A DNA stretch of 7,827 bases from NCBI GenBank assembly GCA_946480685.1, contig CAMLLI010000166.1:1-7827 (forward strand), given 5' to 3'. Made by a program: the position numbers and the translations under genes. The DNA comes from an uncultured Flammeovirgaceae bacterium. GTDB taxonomy: Bacteria; Bacteroidota; Bacteroidia; Cytophagales; Cyclobacteriaceae. How positions within the stretch are numbered: position 1 is the stretch's first letter; the number at the start of each line of letters is the position of its first letter. Under the pieces are notes generated by a model. The model saw only the letters and a list, made by a program, of their open reading frames with translations, was not told the origin of the DNA and did no database searches. This document shows positions 7,274-7,827 of this stretch, in pieces.

Positions 7274-7723
7274 TTACTTGCGCACTACTTTATCGCCCGA
7301 GGTATGGGAGGCGATAGCTTTCCAGGTACCATTGCGTTTTATTAAGACATTAGATGACTGGTATATATATTCATAGTCACCATTGTCATCTTTACTTTGA
7401 ATAACCCCCGTGCCTGAAACGATGGCCGTGTTATTCTCAAATATATCCAGCCTCTTGATATTGAACTTGAATGATTTGTATGATGGCTTGTTCTTCTTGA
7501 TATAGGCGAGCTCTTCTTTCTTGCTCGACCATTCACCATCGGAACCAATCATCTTGAATTCATCCGCCAGAATTCTGTCCAATAACACCGTGTCCTGCTC
7601 GCGGTATGCTTTGGGCCACTCCACTTCCTTCAGGTAGCGCAGTGCTTTCTCATCGTCAGCTTTGGTTTGTCCAAAACTATACCATGCCGGTAACACGATT
7701 AAAAAGAACAGCAACAATTTCAT
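7274..7723 (-). CDS. Secreted DUF4440/NTF2-like protein, first copy
   Basis: This 149-residue protein starts with a Sec signal peptide, KLLLFFLIVLPAWYSFG (residues 2-18), with likely cleavage before Gln19 and no lipobox cysteine. The mature part of about 131 residues covers a whole DUF4440 domain: an N-terminal helix with WPKAYREQDTVLLDRILADEF, the strand-turn MIGSDGEWSSKKEELAYIK, then strands FKFNIKRLDIFENNTAIVSGTG and the C-terminal IYQSSNVLIKRNGTWKAIASH, which is very typical of the family. Its function is not known. It is 11 nt after the cytochrome gene and 10 nt before xdhC, so it belongs to the same operon. It and the protein at 5558-6055 have the same general layout but little obvious identity outside the K-x-G-T-W-K strand, so any duplication is old. 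Confidence 0.85.
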   Translation of the reverse strand: MKLLLFFLIVLPAWYSFGQTKADDEKALRYLKEVEWPKAYREQDTVLLDRILADEFKMIGSDGEWSSKKEELAYIKKNKPSYKSFKFNIKRLDIFENNTAIVSGTGVIQSKDDNGDYEYIYQSSNVLIKRNGTWKAIASHTSGDKVVRK

Positions 7724-7734
7724 AGTAACCTATA

Positions 7735-7827
7735 TTACCGGGCGGTTTTTACTTCTTCCGGTTTAACGGCATCGCCTTTGTTGCCCCACGAGTTGCGCAC
7801 GTAGTTCAACACATCACTCACTTCTTC
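7735..7827 (-). CDS. c-type cytochrome, C-terminal end only
   Basis: Reading the minus strand from the window edge gives 30 codons and a TAA (7735-7737). The peptide begins EEVSDVLNYVRNSWGNKGD and ends in KTAR. The segment VLNYVRNSWGN is the characteristic C-terminal helix of class I c-type cytochromes, especially the periplasmic or membrane-anchored electron acceptors of dehydrogenases. The haem-binding CxxCH motif and axial Met lie outside the window, so haem binding is inferred. In a molybdenum-hydroxylase cluster such a cytochrome would take electrons from the iron-sulfur subunit. The next gene starts 11 nt later, indicating co-transcription. Confidence 0.78.
   Translation of the reverse strand, partial: EEVSDVLNYVRNSWGNKGDAVKPEEVKTAR

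Overview
The window looks like the chromosome of a member of the Bacteroidota, probably the Cytophagia; the class is an inference. The signs are the gene order rpoC - DUF3467 - rpsL - rpsG - fusA - rpsJ, a near-perfect Bacteroidota-type promoter (TTTG, 19 nt, TAnnTTTG) upstream of rpsL, start regions that are mostly A-rich with few strong Shine-Dalgarno sites, and Sec signal peptides ending just before Gln.

Bases 1-4873, plus strand, hold core information-processing genes: the 3' end of rpoC (RNA polymerase beta'), a terminator-like hairpin, a small DUF3467 protein, a promoter, then rpsL (S12), rpsG (S7), fusA (EF-G) and rpsJ (S10). The last four are packed with 12, 17 and 25 nt between them and look like one transcription unit. 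A 7-bp perfect hairpin with an AGG-containing loop lies 1 nt before the rpsJ start codon. A strong intrinsic terminator follows rpsJ, so the usual continuation into rplC-rplD-rplW-rplB is absent here.

Bases 4959-7827, minus strand, hold a tightly packed accessory operon. In transcription order it contains the C-terminus of a c-type cytochrome, a secreted DUF4440/NTF2-like protein, an XdhC-family molybdenum-cofactor maturation factor, a second secreted DUF4440-like protein, and a MocA-like molybdenum-cofactor nucleotidyltransferase. Gaps are 5-17 nt. The set fits the maturation and electron-transfer end of a molybdenum-hydroxylase (xanthine/aldehyde oxidoreductase type) cluster whose catalytic subunits would lie beyond base 7827. 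XdhC and MocA would prepare the cofactor in the cytoplasm, while the cytochrome would accept electrons in the periplasm. The role of the two exported NTF2-fold proteins is unknown, and they are the least explained part of the window.

The two gene blocks converge at about 4874-4958. No stretch longer than 172 bases lacks a gene. I see no RNA genes, insertion sequences, CRISPR arrays or attachment sites. Most of the window is ordinary conserved sequence, and I do not see a clear new system. The main leads are the break in the S10 operon, the hairpin at the rpsJ start, and the paired DUF4440 proteins in the molybdenum operon.
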